A DNA stretch of 64,000 bases. It comes from Clostridiales bacterium PH28_bin88 (GTDB lineage: Bacteria; Bacillota; PH28-bin88). Position 1 is the stretch's first letter; each line of letters begins with the position of its first letter. Positions 18,316-26,925 of the stretch are shown here, piece by piece. The position numbers and the translations under genes were made by a program. The DNA lies in NCBI GenBank assembly GCA_000987045.1, contig LAKY01000071.1, forward strand, positions 1 through 64,000, written 5' to 3'. A model generated the notes under the pieces. The model searched no databases and was not told where the DNA came from. It saw only the letters and a list, made by a program, of their open reading frames with translations.

Positions 18316-18360
18316 TAGGTAGGTAGCGACAGGCCCGCAAGGGGCGGGACGTCACTCCTA
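18316..18360 (+). other. possible structured leader RNA between Fur box and small ORF
   Basis: TAGG...GAC-agg-CCCGC-aaggg-GCGGG-ac-GTC...CCTA can fold into an interrupted hairpin of 45 nt. It is followed by the ribosome site of the 55-codon ORF. No known riboswitch class is recognised. Confidence 0.3.
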
Positions 18361-18400
18361 TTTGTTGACGATAACTTATAAACCAAAGGGGGAGAGAAGG

Positions 18401-18568
18401 ATGAGCGTAGCAAAATTGTTCAGTGATGCCCTGGCGCAGAAACGGGTCCACCTGGCGGAGAAGTCTTTCCTGTTCAGCAAGTACCTGCTACTGAACTCCA
18501 AGCCGGCGATAGACATCCCAGGGATCGACAGCCACGGCAGGCACTACCTGGACGACCTGGTCAAGTAG
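18401..18568 (+). CDS. small soluble protein (55 aa), probably metal-regulated
   Basis: The ATG at 18401 has GGGGGAGAGAAGG directly upstream. The product (MSVAKLFSDALAQ... IPGIDSHGRHYLDDLVK) is charged, with no membrane segment. It has its own Fur-like box upstream and a strong terminator downstream, so it is a discrete transcription unit. Family not recognised. The DSHGRHYLDD end could bind a metal, but this is a guess. Confidence 0.6.
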   Translation: MSVAKLFSDALAQKRVHLAEKSFLFSKYLLLNSKPAIDIPGIDSHGRHYLDDLVK

Positions 18569-18585
18569 CGCCCTACCACCCTCAG

Positions 18586-18615
18586 GGCCGAGATATATTG
18601 CTCGGCCTTTTTTTT
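18586..18615 (+). terminator. intrinsic terminator of the 55-aa gene
   Basis: GGCCGAG-atatattg-CTCGGCC followed by eight T residues (18608-18615). Confidence 0.88.
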
Positions 18616-18667
18616 GTTAGGGGCGGATTAGCACCCCAACATGTATATTCATTTGGAAGAAAATAGT

Positions 18668-18695
18668 TTGACATCACAGCATGAAGGGTTATAAT
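18668..18695 (+). promoter_or_regulatory. sigma-A promoter of the Fur/Zur gene
   Basis: TTGACA (18668-18673), 16-nt spacer, TATAAT (18690-18695): consensus at both hexamers. Just downstream, TAGGTAGGAATATTCTTATTT contains a partial palindrome around GAATATTC that could be an autoregulatory operator. Confidence 0.8.
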
Positions 18696-18739
18696 AAAAA
18701 ATACTAGGTAGGAATATTCTTATTTAAGGGGCGGTAGAT

Positions 18740-19165
18740 TTGAAACAGGAAGAATTTGTTCAACGACTTCGAGATAAGGGTTACAAGATTACACCCCAGC
18801 GCCGGGCGATTATCGACATCCTGCTGGCTTATGATACACCCCCCAGCGCCAAAGAGGTGCTGGACAGCATCCGGGGAAGGTTTCCCGACATCAGCCTTGA
18901 TACCGTCTACCGGAACCTTAACCTGTTAGCTGACCTGGGGGTAGTAAACCTCATCAACCTGCGGGGTAAGGAAACCTCCCGTTTTGAGATCGGCGAGTGC
19001 CACCACCACCACCTGGTCTGCCTGCAGTGCGGGCGTTCCCTGTGCGTGGACTTCTGCGTCATGGAAGAGCGGGAGCTGGCTGCGGCAAGAGAACAGGAGT
19101 TTGAAGTGGTGGGGCATGCCTTCGAGATTTACGGGTACTGTAAAAACTGCCGGAAGGCGGGGTAA
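18740..19165 (+). CDS. zur: Fur-family metal regulator, probably Zur
   Basis: 141 residues from TTG 18740. Winged helix (ITPQRRAIIDILL ... ISLDTVYRNLNLLADLGVV) followed by the metal and dimer domain with CHHHHLVCLQCG and the C-terminal CKNC, giving the two CXXC structural zinc pairs. It is 8 bp upstream of a zinc-type ABC transporter operon, so Zur is the most likely subfamily. Mn or Fe specificity cannot be excluded from sequence. Confidence 0.82.
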   Translation: MKQEEFVQRLRDKGYKITPQRRAIIDILLAYDTPPSAKEVLDSIRGRFPDISLDTVYRNLNLLADLGVVNLINLRGKETSRFEIGECHHHHLVCLQCGRSLCVDFCVMEERELAAAREQEFEVVGHAFEIYGYCKNCRKAG

Positions 19166-19172
19166 GAGGGTT

Positions 19173-20108
19173 ATGGGGCTGAAACAGCGGCAATACTCAA
19201 AGGTGAAACCCCTCTCAAGGTGGGTAGCTCTCGTTTTGCTTGTTGTTACCGGCCTTACGGGCTGCGGTGTCCCGGGGGGAGGGGATCAGGCGGCTCCGGC
19301 CAAAACCGGCCGGGTCAGGTTGGTAGCCACCTTTTACCCCATAGCCTATTTTGCCCGTGAGGTGGGGAGCGACCGGGTGGAGGTAGTTACCCTGGTGCCC
19401 ACAGGGGTGGAACCCCATGAGTGGGAACCCAGCCCGCGGCAGTTACTGTCCCTCAGGGAAACGGACGTGTTTGTTTATAACGGAGCGGGTCTGGAACCTT
19501 GGGCCAGCCGGATGGTCGAAGGGGCTAACAACCAGCGCCTGGTAGTAATTGAAACCAGTGACGGGCTGGAACTGCTCCCGGCTGACCCCCATGTCTGGTT
19601 GGACCCGGTTCTTGCCCAGGGTCAGGTAGCCCGGATAGTGGAAGGCCTGATCGCGGCAGACCCCCAGGGGGAACCGGTCTACCGGGCTAACGGGGAGGCA
19701 TTGACCAGGCGTTTACAGGAACTCGACGAGAAGTACAGGCAAGCTCTCGCGGGAAGCGAAGGGGCCAAGATCTTCACATCCCACTCGGCTTTTTCCTACC
19801 TGGCCAGGAGATACTCCTTGCGGCAGGTCCCCGTGATGGGGCTGTCTCCCGAGGCTGAGCCCAGCCCCGCCCAGATGGCCCAACTGGTCCGGCTGGCCCG
19901 GGAGGAGGGGGCAAAGTACATCTTTTTTGAGAGCCTGACCAGCCCCCGCCTGGCTGAAACACTGGCCGGGGAGGTAGGGGCAGAGACCCTGGTGTTAAAC
20001 CCTATCGAGGGACTCACTCCTGACGAGGTTTCCCGGGGTGAAGATTACTTCACCTTGATGGAACAAAACCTGGCCAACCTGCTCAAGGCGGTGGAGCAAA
20101 AACCATGA
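19173..20108 (+). CDS. znuA: zinc ABC transporter substrate-binding lipoprotein
   Basis: 311 residues from ATG 19173; the longer in-frame extension overlaps zur and is not real. Lipobox VVTGLTGCG. Cluster A-I/ZnuA family, with ligand candidates His in VEPHEWEP, His in DPHVWLDP, His in TSHSAFSYL and the acidic residue in FFESLTSPR. The family binds Zn or Mn outside the membrane. The His-rich loop of typical ZnuA is missing, as in several Firmicutes. Overlaps znuC by ATGA. Confidence 0.88.
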   Translation: MGLKQRQYSKVKPLSRWVALVLLVVTGLTGCGVPGGGDQAAPAKTGRVRLVATFYPIAYFAREVGSDRVEVVTLVPTGVEPHEWEPSPRQLLSLRETDVFVYNGAGLEPWASRMVEGANNQRLVVIETSDGLELLPADPHVWLDPVLAQGQVARIVEGLIAADPQGEPVYRANGEALTRRLQELDEKYRQALAGSEGAKIFTSHSAFSYLARRYSLRQVPVMGLSPEAEPSPAQMAQLVRLAREEGAKYIFFESLTSPRLAETLAGEVGAETLVLNPIEGLTPDEVSRGEDYFTLMEQNLANLLKAVEQKP

Positions 20109-20905
20109 TCCGTCAACCTGTCCTGGAATTAAAGGGGATTAATTTTGATTACTCCGGCCACCAGGCGCTGGAAGGCGTGGACCTGGTGGTTCCCCGCGGG
20201 GAATTCCTGGGCCTGTTGGGTCCCAACGGGGCCGGCAAGTCCACCCTGCTCCGAATTGCCGTCGGGCTTTTACGCCCGTCTTCCGGGACGGTGAGCCTTT
20301 TTGGCGAGCCCATTGGAAGGTTTAAAGACTGGGCGCGGGTGGGTTATGTCTCCCAGCATGCCGCCCACCTGGAGCCAGGTTTTCCCGCCACGGTGTGGGA
20401 GGTGGTTTCCGCCGGCCGCTTTGCCCGGGTTGGGCGGATGCGCCGCATGAAGGCGGAGGACCGCCGGGCCGTGGAAACCGCCCTTGAGATAACGGGTTTG
20501 ACTCACTTGCGGAAACACCCGGTTGGCCTGCTTTCCGGAGGCCAGCGGCAGAGGGTGGCGATCGGCAGGGCGCTGGCAGGTGTCCCGGAACTGATGCTTT
20601 TGGACGAACCGGCGGTGGGAGTGGACGCCGAGGCCAGGGAAAACTTTTACGACCTGCTGGTCAGGTTGAACCGGGACCTGCAGCTGACCCTGGTGCTGGT
20701 CTCTCATGATCTAGAGGCGGTGGCGGCCAGGGCCACCCGGGTGGCCTGGCTGCACCGGCGGATCCTCTTCCTGGGCCGCCCCGAGGATCTCCTGCACCAG
20801 GAATTGCTGGGGCTGTACGGTCCGGGGAATGGTAAATTGGCTGCGGGGGAAGAGCACCGGAGGAGGGGGGATCGGCATGCCGCTACCGGAAATTTTTCAC
20901 TATGA
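20105..20905 (+). CDS. znuC: zinc ABC transporter ATP-binding protein
   Basis: 266 residues. Walker A GPNGAGKST, signature LSGGQRQRVAIGRAL, Walker B LMLLDEP and a switch His in VSHD are all intact. The C-terminal 30 residues are read into the start of znuB. Overlapping genes imply translational coupling. Confidence 0.9.
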   Translation: MIRQPVLELKGINFDYSGHQALEGVDLVVPRGEFLGLLGPNGAGKSTLLRIAVGLLRPSSGTVSLFGEPIGRFKDWARVGYVSQHAAHLEPGFPATVWEVVSAGRFARVGRMRRMKAEDRRAVETALEITGLTHLRKHPVGLLSGGQRQRVAIGRALAGVPELMLLDEPAVGVDAEARENFYDLLVRLNRDLQLTLVLVSHDLEAVAARATRVAWLHRRILFLGRPEDLLHQELLGLYGPGNGKLAAGEEHRRRGDRHAATGNFSL

Positions 20906-21800
20906 TTTCATGATCCGCGCGATGCTGGTAGGGGTGGTGGTGGGACTGGTGTCGCCGGCTATCGGGCTCTTTCTGGTGGTCCGCCGGTTGTCCCTTCTGG
21001 GTGAAGGCCTGGGACACGCCGCTTTTGCCGGGGTGGCGCTGGGCTGGATCCTGGGTGCCTACCCGCCTCTTACCGCCCTGGGGTTCGCCGTCCTGGTGGC
21101 GGTGGGAATCGAAAAGCTTCGCGGGTGGCAAAAGCTTCACGGTGACGTGGCGCTGGCCATCTTCCTGTACACCAGCCTGGCCCTGGGAGTGGTTTTGGCC
21201 GGGATGGGCAAGGGCATCGGGGGTGAAGCTATTAGTTACCTGTTTGGCAGCATCGTGACCACCGGCCCGCAAGATGTACCGGCGATGTTGTTTACTGGTG
21301 CAGTGGTCCTGGGGACCCTGTTGGCCTTTTACAACGAGTTTTTTGCGATCGCCCTGGACGAAGAGGCGGCCAGGGTCGCGGGCATTCCGGTAAACGCCCT
21401 GAATATGGTCCTGATGGTGCTGACCGCGGTGACGGTCGCCGGGGCCATGCGGGTGGCGGGTACCCTCCTGGTAGCCGCGCTGATCGTGATCCCCGCGGCT
21501 ACCGCTTTGCAGCTGGGTAGGGGATTCGGCACTACCCTGATGATCTCTATGGGTGCCGGCGTATCTTCATCGGTGGCCGGTTTGCTGACCTCTTTCTACC
21601 TGGACCTGCCTTCCGGCGGGGCGGTGGTGCTGGCGTCTGTGGGGCAGCTTTTAGTGGTAATCATGGTAAAGAAAACATACATATCAGTACGCCGGGCGTT
21701 GCGAAGTCGGCAGTCGCCGGCGGACTGTAATGAGCCGGAGGCCTGGCAGGGCATCAGGTTACTGGAGGCGGCAAACAGCCGGGCCGGAAGCAAAACCTAG
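20877..21800 (+). CDS. znuB: zinc ABC transporter permease
   Basis: 307 residues from ATG 20877, placed seven bases after GGAGGAGGGGGG. ABC-3 family permease with about eight membrane helices and the family blocks EGLGHAAFAGVALG and IAVDEEAARVAG-like (here IALDEEAARVAG). The C-terminal hydrophilic tail of about 40 residues is probably cytoplasmic. Completes zur-znuA-znuC-znuB. Confidence 0.9.
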   Translation: MPLPEIFHYDFMIRAMLVGVVVGLVSPAIGLFLVVRRLSLLGEGLGHAAFAGVALGWILGAYPPLTALGFAVLVAVGIEKLRGWQKLHGDVALAIFLYTSLALGVVLAGMGKGIGGEAISYLFGSIVTTGPQDVPAMLFTGAVVLGTLLAFYNEFFAIALDEEAARVAGIPVNALNMVLMVLTAVTVAGAMRVAGTLLVAALIVIPAATALQLGRGFGTTLMISMGAGVSSSVAGLLTSFYLDLPSGGAVVLASVGQLLVVIMVKKTYISVRRALRSRQSPADCNEPEAWQGIRLLEAANSRAGSKT

Positions 21801-21956
21801 CCTCCGGTTTATTATTTCCGGGCCACGCCTTCCAAGAGCAACCGTCTTTTCCTGGTTGGATCTGGCGGAACCTTTTTTTCCCGGTTCGAAAAGGGGCAGG
21901 AATCCGGGGGCCTGGCGGGGAATACCAGGAGCATACCGTGAGAAGGAGGGATGCGC

Positions 21957-22928
21957 ATGTCCTTGAGGGGACGATTATTCAGGCGGGGAGGCAGCATGCC
22001 TGGCCCGGCCGGTTTGAAGAGCGCCGTGGTAGGGGCGGTGTTCCTGGCGATAGCTGTTTCCGCGGCGTTAACGAGCTGGTACACCGTGGCGGAGCACGAG
22101 CAGGGTATGGTAATGACCTTCGGCCGTGTCACCAACTATACCGAGCCGGGTCTGCACTTCAAGATTCCCTGGCCGGTCCAGTCAGTCGAGGTGCTGCCCG
22201 TGAAGAAGACCTTTGCCCTTAAATTCGGCTACCGGGAGAAGGATGGGGTAACCGTCGACGTGCCGGAAGAGGCCATGATGCTGACCGGCGACGAGAACAT
22301 CGTGTGGGCGGACGCCCAGGTGGAATGGCGCGTCGCCGATGCCAAGAAGTTTCTCTACGGGTCCGCCGACCCGGAGAAGGTACTGGTTAACGCCACATCC
22401 GCCAGCATCCGCAGCGTGATGGGGACCACTGACCTGGATCTGGCCATCACCACCGGCAAGGTGGAGATCCAGGCCAAGATCCAGGAGAACCTCATGAAGC
22501 TGATGGACAATTACGACGTGGGTGTCCAGATCCTGGCGGTCAAACTGCAGGACGTAGAACCGCCCGATGCCGTGAAAGCCGCCTTCCAGGCGGTCACCGA
22601 CGCCCGGGAGATGAAAAACACCAAGATCAACCAGGCTGAAAAATACCGGAACGAACAGGTCCCAAACGCCCGGGGTGAAGCCAACGCCCTCATCGCCAAC
22701 GCCGAGGCCACCAAGAAGGAGCGGGTGGCCCATGCCCAGGGTGACGTGGCCAAGTTCAACGCCCTGTATATCGAGTACGCCCGCAGCAAGGATATTACCA
22801 CCAAGCGATTGATCATTGAAACCCTGGAGCAGGTGCTTCCCGGAGCGGAGATCTACATCATGGACCAGGGGGACGGCGGTACAGTCAAGTACCTGCCCCT
22901 GCGGGAAGTGAAAGGGGGTAAAGAGTGA
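21957..22928 (+). CDS. hflK: HflK-like SPFH/band-7 membrane protein
   Basis: I choose ATG 21957 (AAGGAGG with 7-base spacing) over 21951. About 323 residues, one N-terminal membrane helix (VVGAVFLAIAVSAALTSWY), then the band-7 domain (VAEHEQGMVMTFGRV, PGLHFKIPWPVQSVEVLP) and a long helical region. HflK/HflC form a cage around the FtsH protease in Proteobacteria. No ftsH is adjacent here. Overlaps hflC. Confidence 0.85.
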   Translation: MSLRGRLFRRGGSMPGPAGLKSAVVGAVFLAIAVSAALTSWYTVAEHEQGMVMTFGRVTNYTEPGLHFKIPWPVQSVEVLPVKKTFALKFGYREKDGVTVDVPEEAMMLTGDENIVWADAQVEWRVADAKKFLYGSADPEKVLVNATSASIRSVMGTTDLDLAITTGKVEIQAKIQENLMKLMDNYDVGVQILAVKLQDVEPPDAVKAAFQAVTDAREMKNTKINQAEKYRNEQVPNARGEANALIANAEATKKERVAHAQGDVAKFNALYIEYARSKDITTKRLIIETLEQVLPGAEIYIMDQGDGGTVKYLPLREVKGGKE

Positions 22929-23833
22929 TGACCGGACCGGAAGTAATCGACATCAACACCGCCCGCGGCAAGGGTTCTCCGGCGTTCCGCCTGCTGGTGG
23001 CGCTGGTGGTGCTGGCGGCGGCGCTCGTGGCTACCACCGTCTTTACGGTGAGCGAGGGTGAGTACAAGGTAGTGCGCCAGTGGGGGGCGGTGGTCCGCAT
23101 CATCGACACCGCCGGGCTGCAGGTGAAGGTGCCCTTTGTCCAGTCCACCCAGTCTTTACCCAAGTACAAGATGGTGTACGACAGCGTGCCCACCGAGATC
23201 CTGACCGCCGACAAAAAGCCTTTAAAGGTAGACAACTACACCATCTGGCGCATCAAGGACCCCCGGGCCTTCATCCAGTCGCTGCAGAACACCCCCAACG
23301 CCGAGAAGCGCCTGGACGCCACCGTCTACTCGGTGGTCCGGAACAAGTTTTCCAATGTCAATTATGACGAGATCGTTTCCGGTAAACGGGGCGACCTCAA
23401 TGCCGAGGTTACGCGGTTGGTGCAGGAGTTCCTGGACGCCAACAGTTACGGTATCCAGGTGATCGACGTGCGGATTAAAAGGACCGACCTGCCGGAACAG
23501 AACCAGCAGAGCGTGTTCAACCGGATGAAGAGCGAGCGGGAGAAGATCGCCCAGGGTTACCTGTCGGAGGGTGATGAACAGGCCCGCACCATCCGGGCGG
23601 ATACCGACCGTACGGTAAAGGAGATCATGGCCGAGGCCTACGCCACCGCCAAGTCCATCGAGGGCGAAGGGGAGCAGGAGGCCGCCCGCATCTACAACGA
23701 TGCCTACGGCAAGGACCCACAGTTCTACGAGATGTACCGGACCCTGGAGTCCTACAAAACCACCCTCAACGGAAAACCCGTCATCGTCCTGCCCATCAAC
23801 TCCCCCTACACCCGCCTATTGATGGGTAAGTAG
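22928..23833 (+). CDS. hflC: HflC-like SPFH/band-7 membrane protein
   Basis: Begins at the ATG that overlaps the hflK stop. One membrane helix (LLVALVVLAAALVATTVFTV), then band-7 (VSEGEYKVVRQWGAVVRI, LQVKVPFVQSTQSLPKYKM) and the HflC end AYGKDPQFYEMYRTLESYK. Partner of HflK. A terminator follows. Confidence 0.87.
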   Translation: MTGPEVIDINTARGKGSPAFRLLVALVVLAAALVATTVFTVSEGEYKVVRQWGAVVRIIDTAGLQVKVPFVQSTQSLPKYKMVYDSVPTEILTADKKPLKVDNYTIWRIKDPRAFIQSLQNTPNAEKRLDATVYSVVRNKFSNVNYDEIVSGKRGDLNAEVTRLVQEFLDANSYGIQVIDVRIKRTDLPEQNQQSVFNRMKSEREKIAQGYLSEGDEQARTIRADTDRTVKEIMAEAYATAKSIEGEGEQEAARIYNDAYGKDPQFYEMYRTLESYKTTLNGKPVIVLPINSPYTRLLMGK

Positions 23834-23897
23834 GGGTGAAATGAAGCATTAGCCACTTACTCCTACTATACTACACTAATATTGCTGAAACTGGTTT

Positions 23898-23930
23898 AAC
23901 CCCCAGGGCATCCCCCTGGGGGTTTGCTGC
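23898..23930 (+). terminator. terminator after hflKC
   Basis: AACCCCCAGGG-catcc-CCCTGGGGGTT forms an 11-bp stem at 23898-23924, with a short T-stretch. It also separates hflC from the convergent toxin gene. Confidence 0.7.
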
Positions 23931-23934
23931 TGTC

Positions 23935-24228
23935 TTAACTCATGTACTTTTTTATTGAGTCCCAAAAGTTCTCTCTAGTTCCTGCCATGATTACAACAAT
24001 CACTTCACCTTTATCGTTTTCTGTTAAGTAGTATGCAATTTCATAGTTTACTCCGTTGTGGTAGACATCGTATCCCCAAATACCTGCTAAATCACCGGAC
24101 TTGCGGTTGCCGGTTTCCGGGTCTTTTCGTATCTCGATTAAAGCAACTTCATATTTCTTCTTTAATTGCTTGTCCTTTAGCTTTTTAAAGTATTTTGCAG
24201 CGGGGTTTAAGAATACAATTGGAAGCAT
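23935..24228 (-). CDS. RelE/ParE-family toxin
   Basis: 97 residues: FLNPAAKYFKKLKDKQLKKK ... DLAGIWGYDVYHNGVNYEIAYYL ... VIMAGTRENFWDSIKKY, the usual RelE/ParE beta-sheet with basic and aromatic residues. In this family the toxin cleaves ribosome-bound mRNA or blocks gyrase. It sits 2 bp after the stop of an AbrB-type antitoxin. AT-rich composition relative to neighbours suggests acquisition. Confidence 0.8.
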   Translation of the reverse strand: MLPIVFLNPAAKYFKKLKDKQLKKKYEVALIEIRKDPETGNRKSGDLAGIWGYDVYHNGVNYEIAYYLTENDKGEVIVVIMAGTRENFWDSIKKYMS

Positions 24229-24229
24229 A

Positions 24230-24574
24230 CTAGTCCTCCATATTCGAGAATATTTCTTGCATCATATCGTCGCCAGTTCCATCAAGTTCTTGGGCAAGTT
24301 GTTCTGCTTCCTCTATCATTCTTTTAATGGCAGGTCTAATTTTAGCCCGGGTATTCCTAAACTCTGCAAGCAATTGTTCACCCTGTAACCCCTTCGAAAT
24401 GAGGTCTTTTAAGATTTCCTCCGCGAATTCCGTTTCCTGGCGTACAGGCCGGATGATTATTTCTGAATTTGTCATTATACATTCAACTTCATCACCAATG
24501 TTTAGTTTTTCGAAAAACCTTTGGGGTATAGTAATTTGTCTTTTTTTAGAGACGCTAATTCTTTTAGTTTCCAT
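24230..24574 (-). CDS. AbrB/MazE-type antitoxin
   Basis: 114 residues from ATG 24574 (GGAG upstream). The N-terminal swapped-hairpin DNA-binding domain (RISVSKKRQITIPQRFFEKL) is followed by an acidic helical C-terminus for toxin neutralisation. Pairing an AbrB-fold antitoxin with a RelE-fold toxin is a known mix-and-match type II arrangement. Confidence 0.8.
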   Translation of the reverse strand: METKRISVSKKRQITIPQRFFEKLNIGDEVECIMTNSEIIIRPVRQETEFAEEILKDLISKGLQGEQLLAEFRNTRAKIRPAIKRMIEEAEQLAQELDGTGDDMMQEIFSNMED

Positions 24575-24605
24575 AAGGTGGCCACTCCTGCCTATAGTTC
24601 TTATT

Positions 24606-24620
24606 GACATAGTATATGTC
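24606..24620. promoter_or_regulatory. palindromic operator candidate of the toxin-antitoxin operon
   Basis: GACATA-GTA-TATGTC is a perfect 6-bp inverted repeat 32 bp before the antitoxin start. An AbrB-type antitoxin commonly represses its own operon at such a site. Confidence 0.5.
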
Positions 24621-24997
24621 TCCTTTCAATAATACTATACCTTGAATCTGTGTTTCTTGGGTTCTTTGTTATAAGTATAACACATTATTAGAGAACTTAA
24701 ACAAGAATATTCGGGCTTGGTCAGACTCATCGAACAACGGGCTAAGCGGTTCAGTTTAAAAACAGGGAATTGACGACATTTTTTAGGAGTATACATAATT
24801 CTTGGCGAGGTCGGCAGGGAAAATCGGGAAAGTGTCGAAATAGTTAAACGAAAGCACAGAATTGGTTTCCCAGAGCGTGATGAGAGTGGACCGGCAGCTT
24901 GGTGTAGCAGTGAGGTGTCCCGAAGAAGTCACGGTAAGCGGATCCGATGAAGTGCTATTTTTGTCCCCTGAAATGGGGGAAGAAAGGGGGCGTTACT
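24621..24997 (+). other. intergenic and leader region before prkA
   Basis: No gene is supported. It holds a candidate promoter, TTGACG (24770-24775) N18 CATAAT (24794-24799), and a leader of about 200 nt. The last 100 bases (from about 24890) are also present in diverged form at about 31250-31380, next to a copied 5' end of prkA. This shows that leader and gene were duplicated together. A short ORF overlapping the leader (24862-25068) has no homologous feel. Confidence 0.5.
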
Positions 24998-26893
24998 GTG
25001 GACCTGTTGCAGAAGCTGGCGGAGTATCAATCGCGGGAAAAGGCTTTGGCCTGGGAAGGAAACTTTAAAGAGTACCTGCAGATGGTGAAAAAAGACCCTG
25101 GTATCGCCCAGTTGGCTCACAGCCGCATCTACAACATGATCATGGACGCCGGGGTGGAGGAAGGGGAGGGAACTAAGCAGTACCTGTTCTTTTCCGAGGA
25201 ATTGTTCGGCCTGGAGGAGGCTCTCCACCGGTTGGTGGAGGAATATTTCCACCCGGCCGCCCGGCGCCTGGACGTAAGGAAACGGCTGCTCCTCTTGATG
25301 GGGCCGGTGAGCGGGGGCAAGTCCACCATTGTCACCCTGCTGAAGCGGGGGCTGGAGCGCTACAGCCGCACTTCCCGGGGGGCGGTGTACGGGATCAAGG
25401 GCTGCCCCATGCACGAGGAGCCTTTGCACCTCATTCCCCCGGAGCTGCGGCCCGAATTTGAGCGGGAGTACGGGGTCTTTATCGAGGGAGACCTGTGCCC
25501 CAGTTGCCGCCTGCGGCTGGAGACGGAGTACGGCGGCCGCATCGAGGATGTTAAGGTGGAGCGGGTGGTGTTCTCGGAAAGCCACCGGGTGGGCGTAGGC
25601 ACCTTTGCTCCATCCGACCCCAAGTCCCAGGACATCGCCGACCTGACCGGCAGCATCGACTTCTCCACCATCACCCAGTACGGTTCGGAATCCGACCCCC
25701 GCGCTTACCGGTTTGACGGGGAGTTGAACAAGGCCAACCGGGGCCTGATGGAATTTCAAGAGATGCTGAAGTGCGACGAGAAGTTCTTGTGGAACCTGCT
25801 GTCGCTGACCCAGGAAGGGAACTTTAAGGCCGGCCGGTTTGCCCTGATTTCCGCGGATGAGTTGATTGTCGCCCATACCAACGAGAACGAGTACCGCTCG
25901 TTCATCGCCAACAAGAAAAACGAAGCGCTGCACTCCAGGATGATCGTGATGCCGGTGCCGTATACCCTCAAGGTAAGCGCCGAGGAGAAGATCTATGCCA
26001 AACTGGTCCGCCAGAGCAACCTGAGGGAGGTGCATATCGCGCCCCATGCTTTACGGACCGCCGCCATCTTCACCGTCCTCACCAGGTTGAAGGAATCCAA
26101 GAAGCAGGGCATGGACCTGCTGACCAAGCTGCGCCTGTATGACGGGGAGGACGTGGAAGGGTACAAGGATAATGACGTCCGCGAGCTGCGGGCCGAGGCG
26201 CCCGACGAGGGGATGTCCGGGGTTGACCCCCGCTATGTCATCAACCGGATCTCCAGCGCGCTGCTGGCCGGGGGAACGTGCTGCATCAACGCCCTGGACG
26301 TGCTGCGTGCCCTGAAGGACGGGTTCGACCAGCATCCCTCCATTACCCGGGAGGAACGGGAAAGGCTTTTGAACTTCATCGCCATGGCCCGCCGGGAGTA
26401 CGACGAGATGGCCAAGAAAGAGGTGCAGATAGCTTTCGTGTATTCCTACGAGGCGTCCGCCAGGACCATGATGGAGAACTACCTGGACAACGTGGAGGCG
26501 TACTGCAGCAAGCACCGGGTAAAGGACCCCCTCACCGGCGAGGAAGTGGACCTGGACGAGAAGCTGATGCGTTCCATCGAGGAACAGATTGGTGTGACGG
26601 AAAACGCCAAAAAAGCTTTCCGGGAAGAGATCCTCATCCGCATCTCCAGTTACGCCCGCAAGGGCAAGACCTTTGACTATCACTCCCACGAAAGGCTGCG
26701 GGAGGCAATCGAAAAGAAGCTGTTCGCCGACCTGAAGGACGTGGTAAAGATCACCATCAGCAGCCGGACGCCCGACGAGGTGCAGCTTAAGCGCATCAAC
26801 GAGGTGACCAGGCAGTTGATCGAGGAGCACGGCTACTGCTCCGCCTGCGCCAACGAACTCCTGCAGTACGTGGGCAGCTTGCTGAACAGGTAA
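24998..26893 (+). CDS. prkA: PrkA-type serine protein kinase/AAA+ protein
   Basis: 631 residues from GTG 24998, the normal PrkA length and N-terminus (DLLQKLAEYQSREKALAWEG). AAA_PrkA domain with Walker A GPVSGGKST (about 107-115) and a C-terminal PrkA kinase-like domain. It is linked to sporulation in Bacillus. It heads the conserved operon prkA-yhbH-spoVR. Confidence 0.95.
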   Translation: MDLLQKLAEYQSREKALAWEGNFKEYLQMVKKDPGIAQLAHSRIYNMIMDAGVEEGEGTKQYLFFSEELFGLEEALHRLVEEYFHPAARRLDVRKRLLLLMGPVSGGKSTIVTLLKRGLERYSRTSRGAVYGIKGCPMHEEPLHLIPPELRPEFEREYGVFIEGDLCPSCRLRLETEYGGRIEDVKVERVVFSESHRVGVGTFAPSDPKSQDIADLTGSIDFSTITQYGSESDPRAYRFDGELNKANRGLMEFQEMLKCDEKFLWNLLSLTQEGNFKAGRFALISADELIVAHTNENEYRSFIANKKNEALHSRMIVMPVPYTLKVSAEEKIYAKLVRQSNLREVHIAPHALRTAAIFTVLTRLKESKKQGMDLLTKLRLYDGEDVEGYKDNDVRELRAEAPDEGMSGVDPRYVINRISSALLAGGTCCINALDVLRALKDGFDQHPSITREERERLLNFIAMARREYDEMAKKEVQIAFVYSYEASARTMMENYLDNVEAYCSKHRVKDPLTGEEVDLDEKLMRSIEEQIGVTENAKKAFREEILIRISSYARKGKTFDYHSHERLREAIEKKLFADLKDVVKITISSRTPDEVQLKRINEVTRQLIEEHGYCSACANELLQYVGSLLNR

Positions 26894-26925
26894 TCATAGC
26901 GCTTTTAGGGAGAGGAGGTAGCGAC

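Noticed and set aside
24862..25068. ORF overlapping the prkA leader
   Set aside because: It overlaps the true prkA start in another frame. The conservation between this region and 31250-31380 is explained by duplication of the locus, not by a gene.
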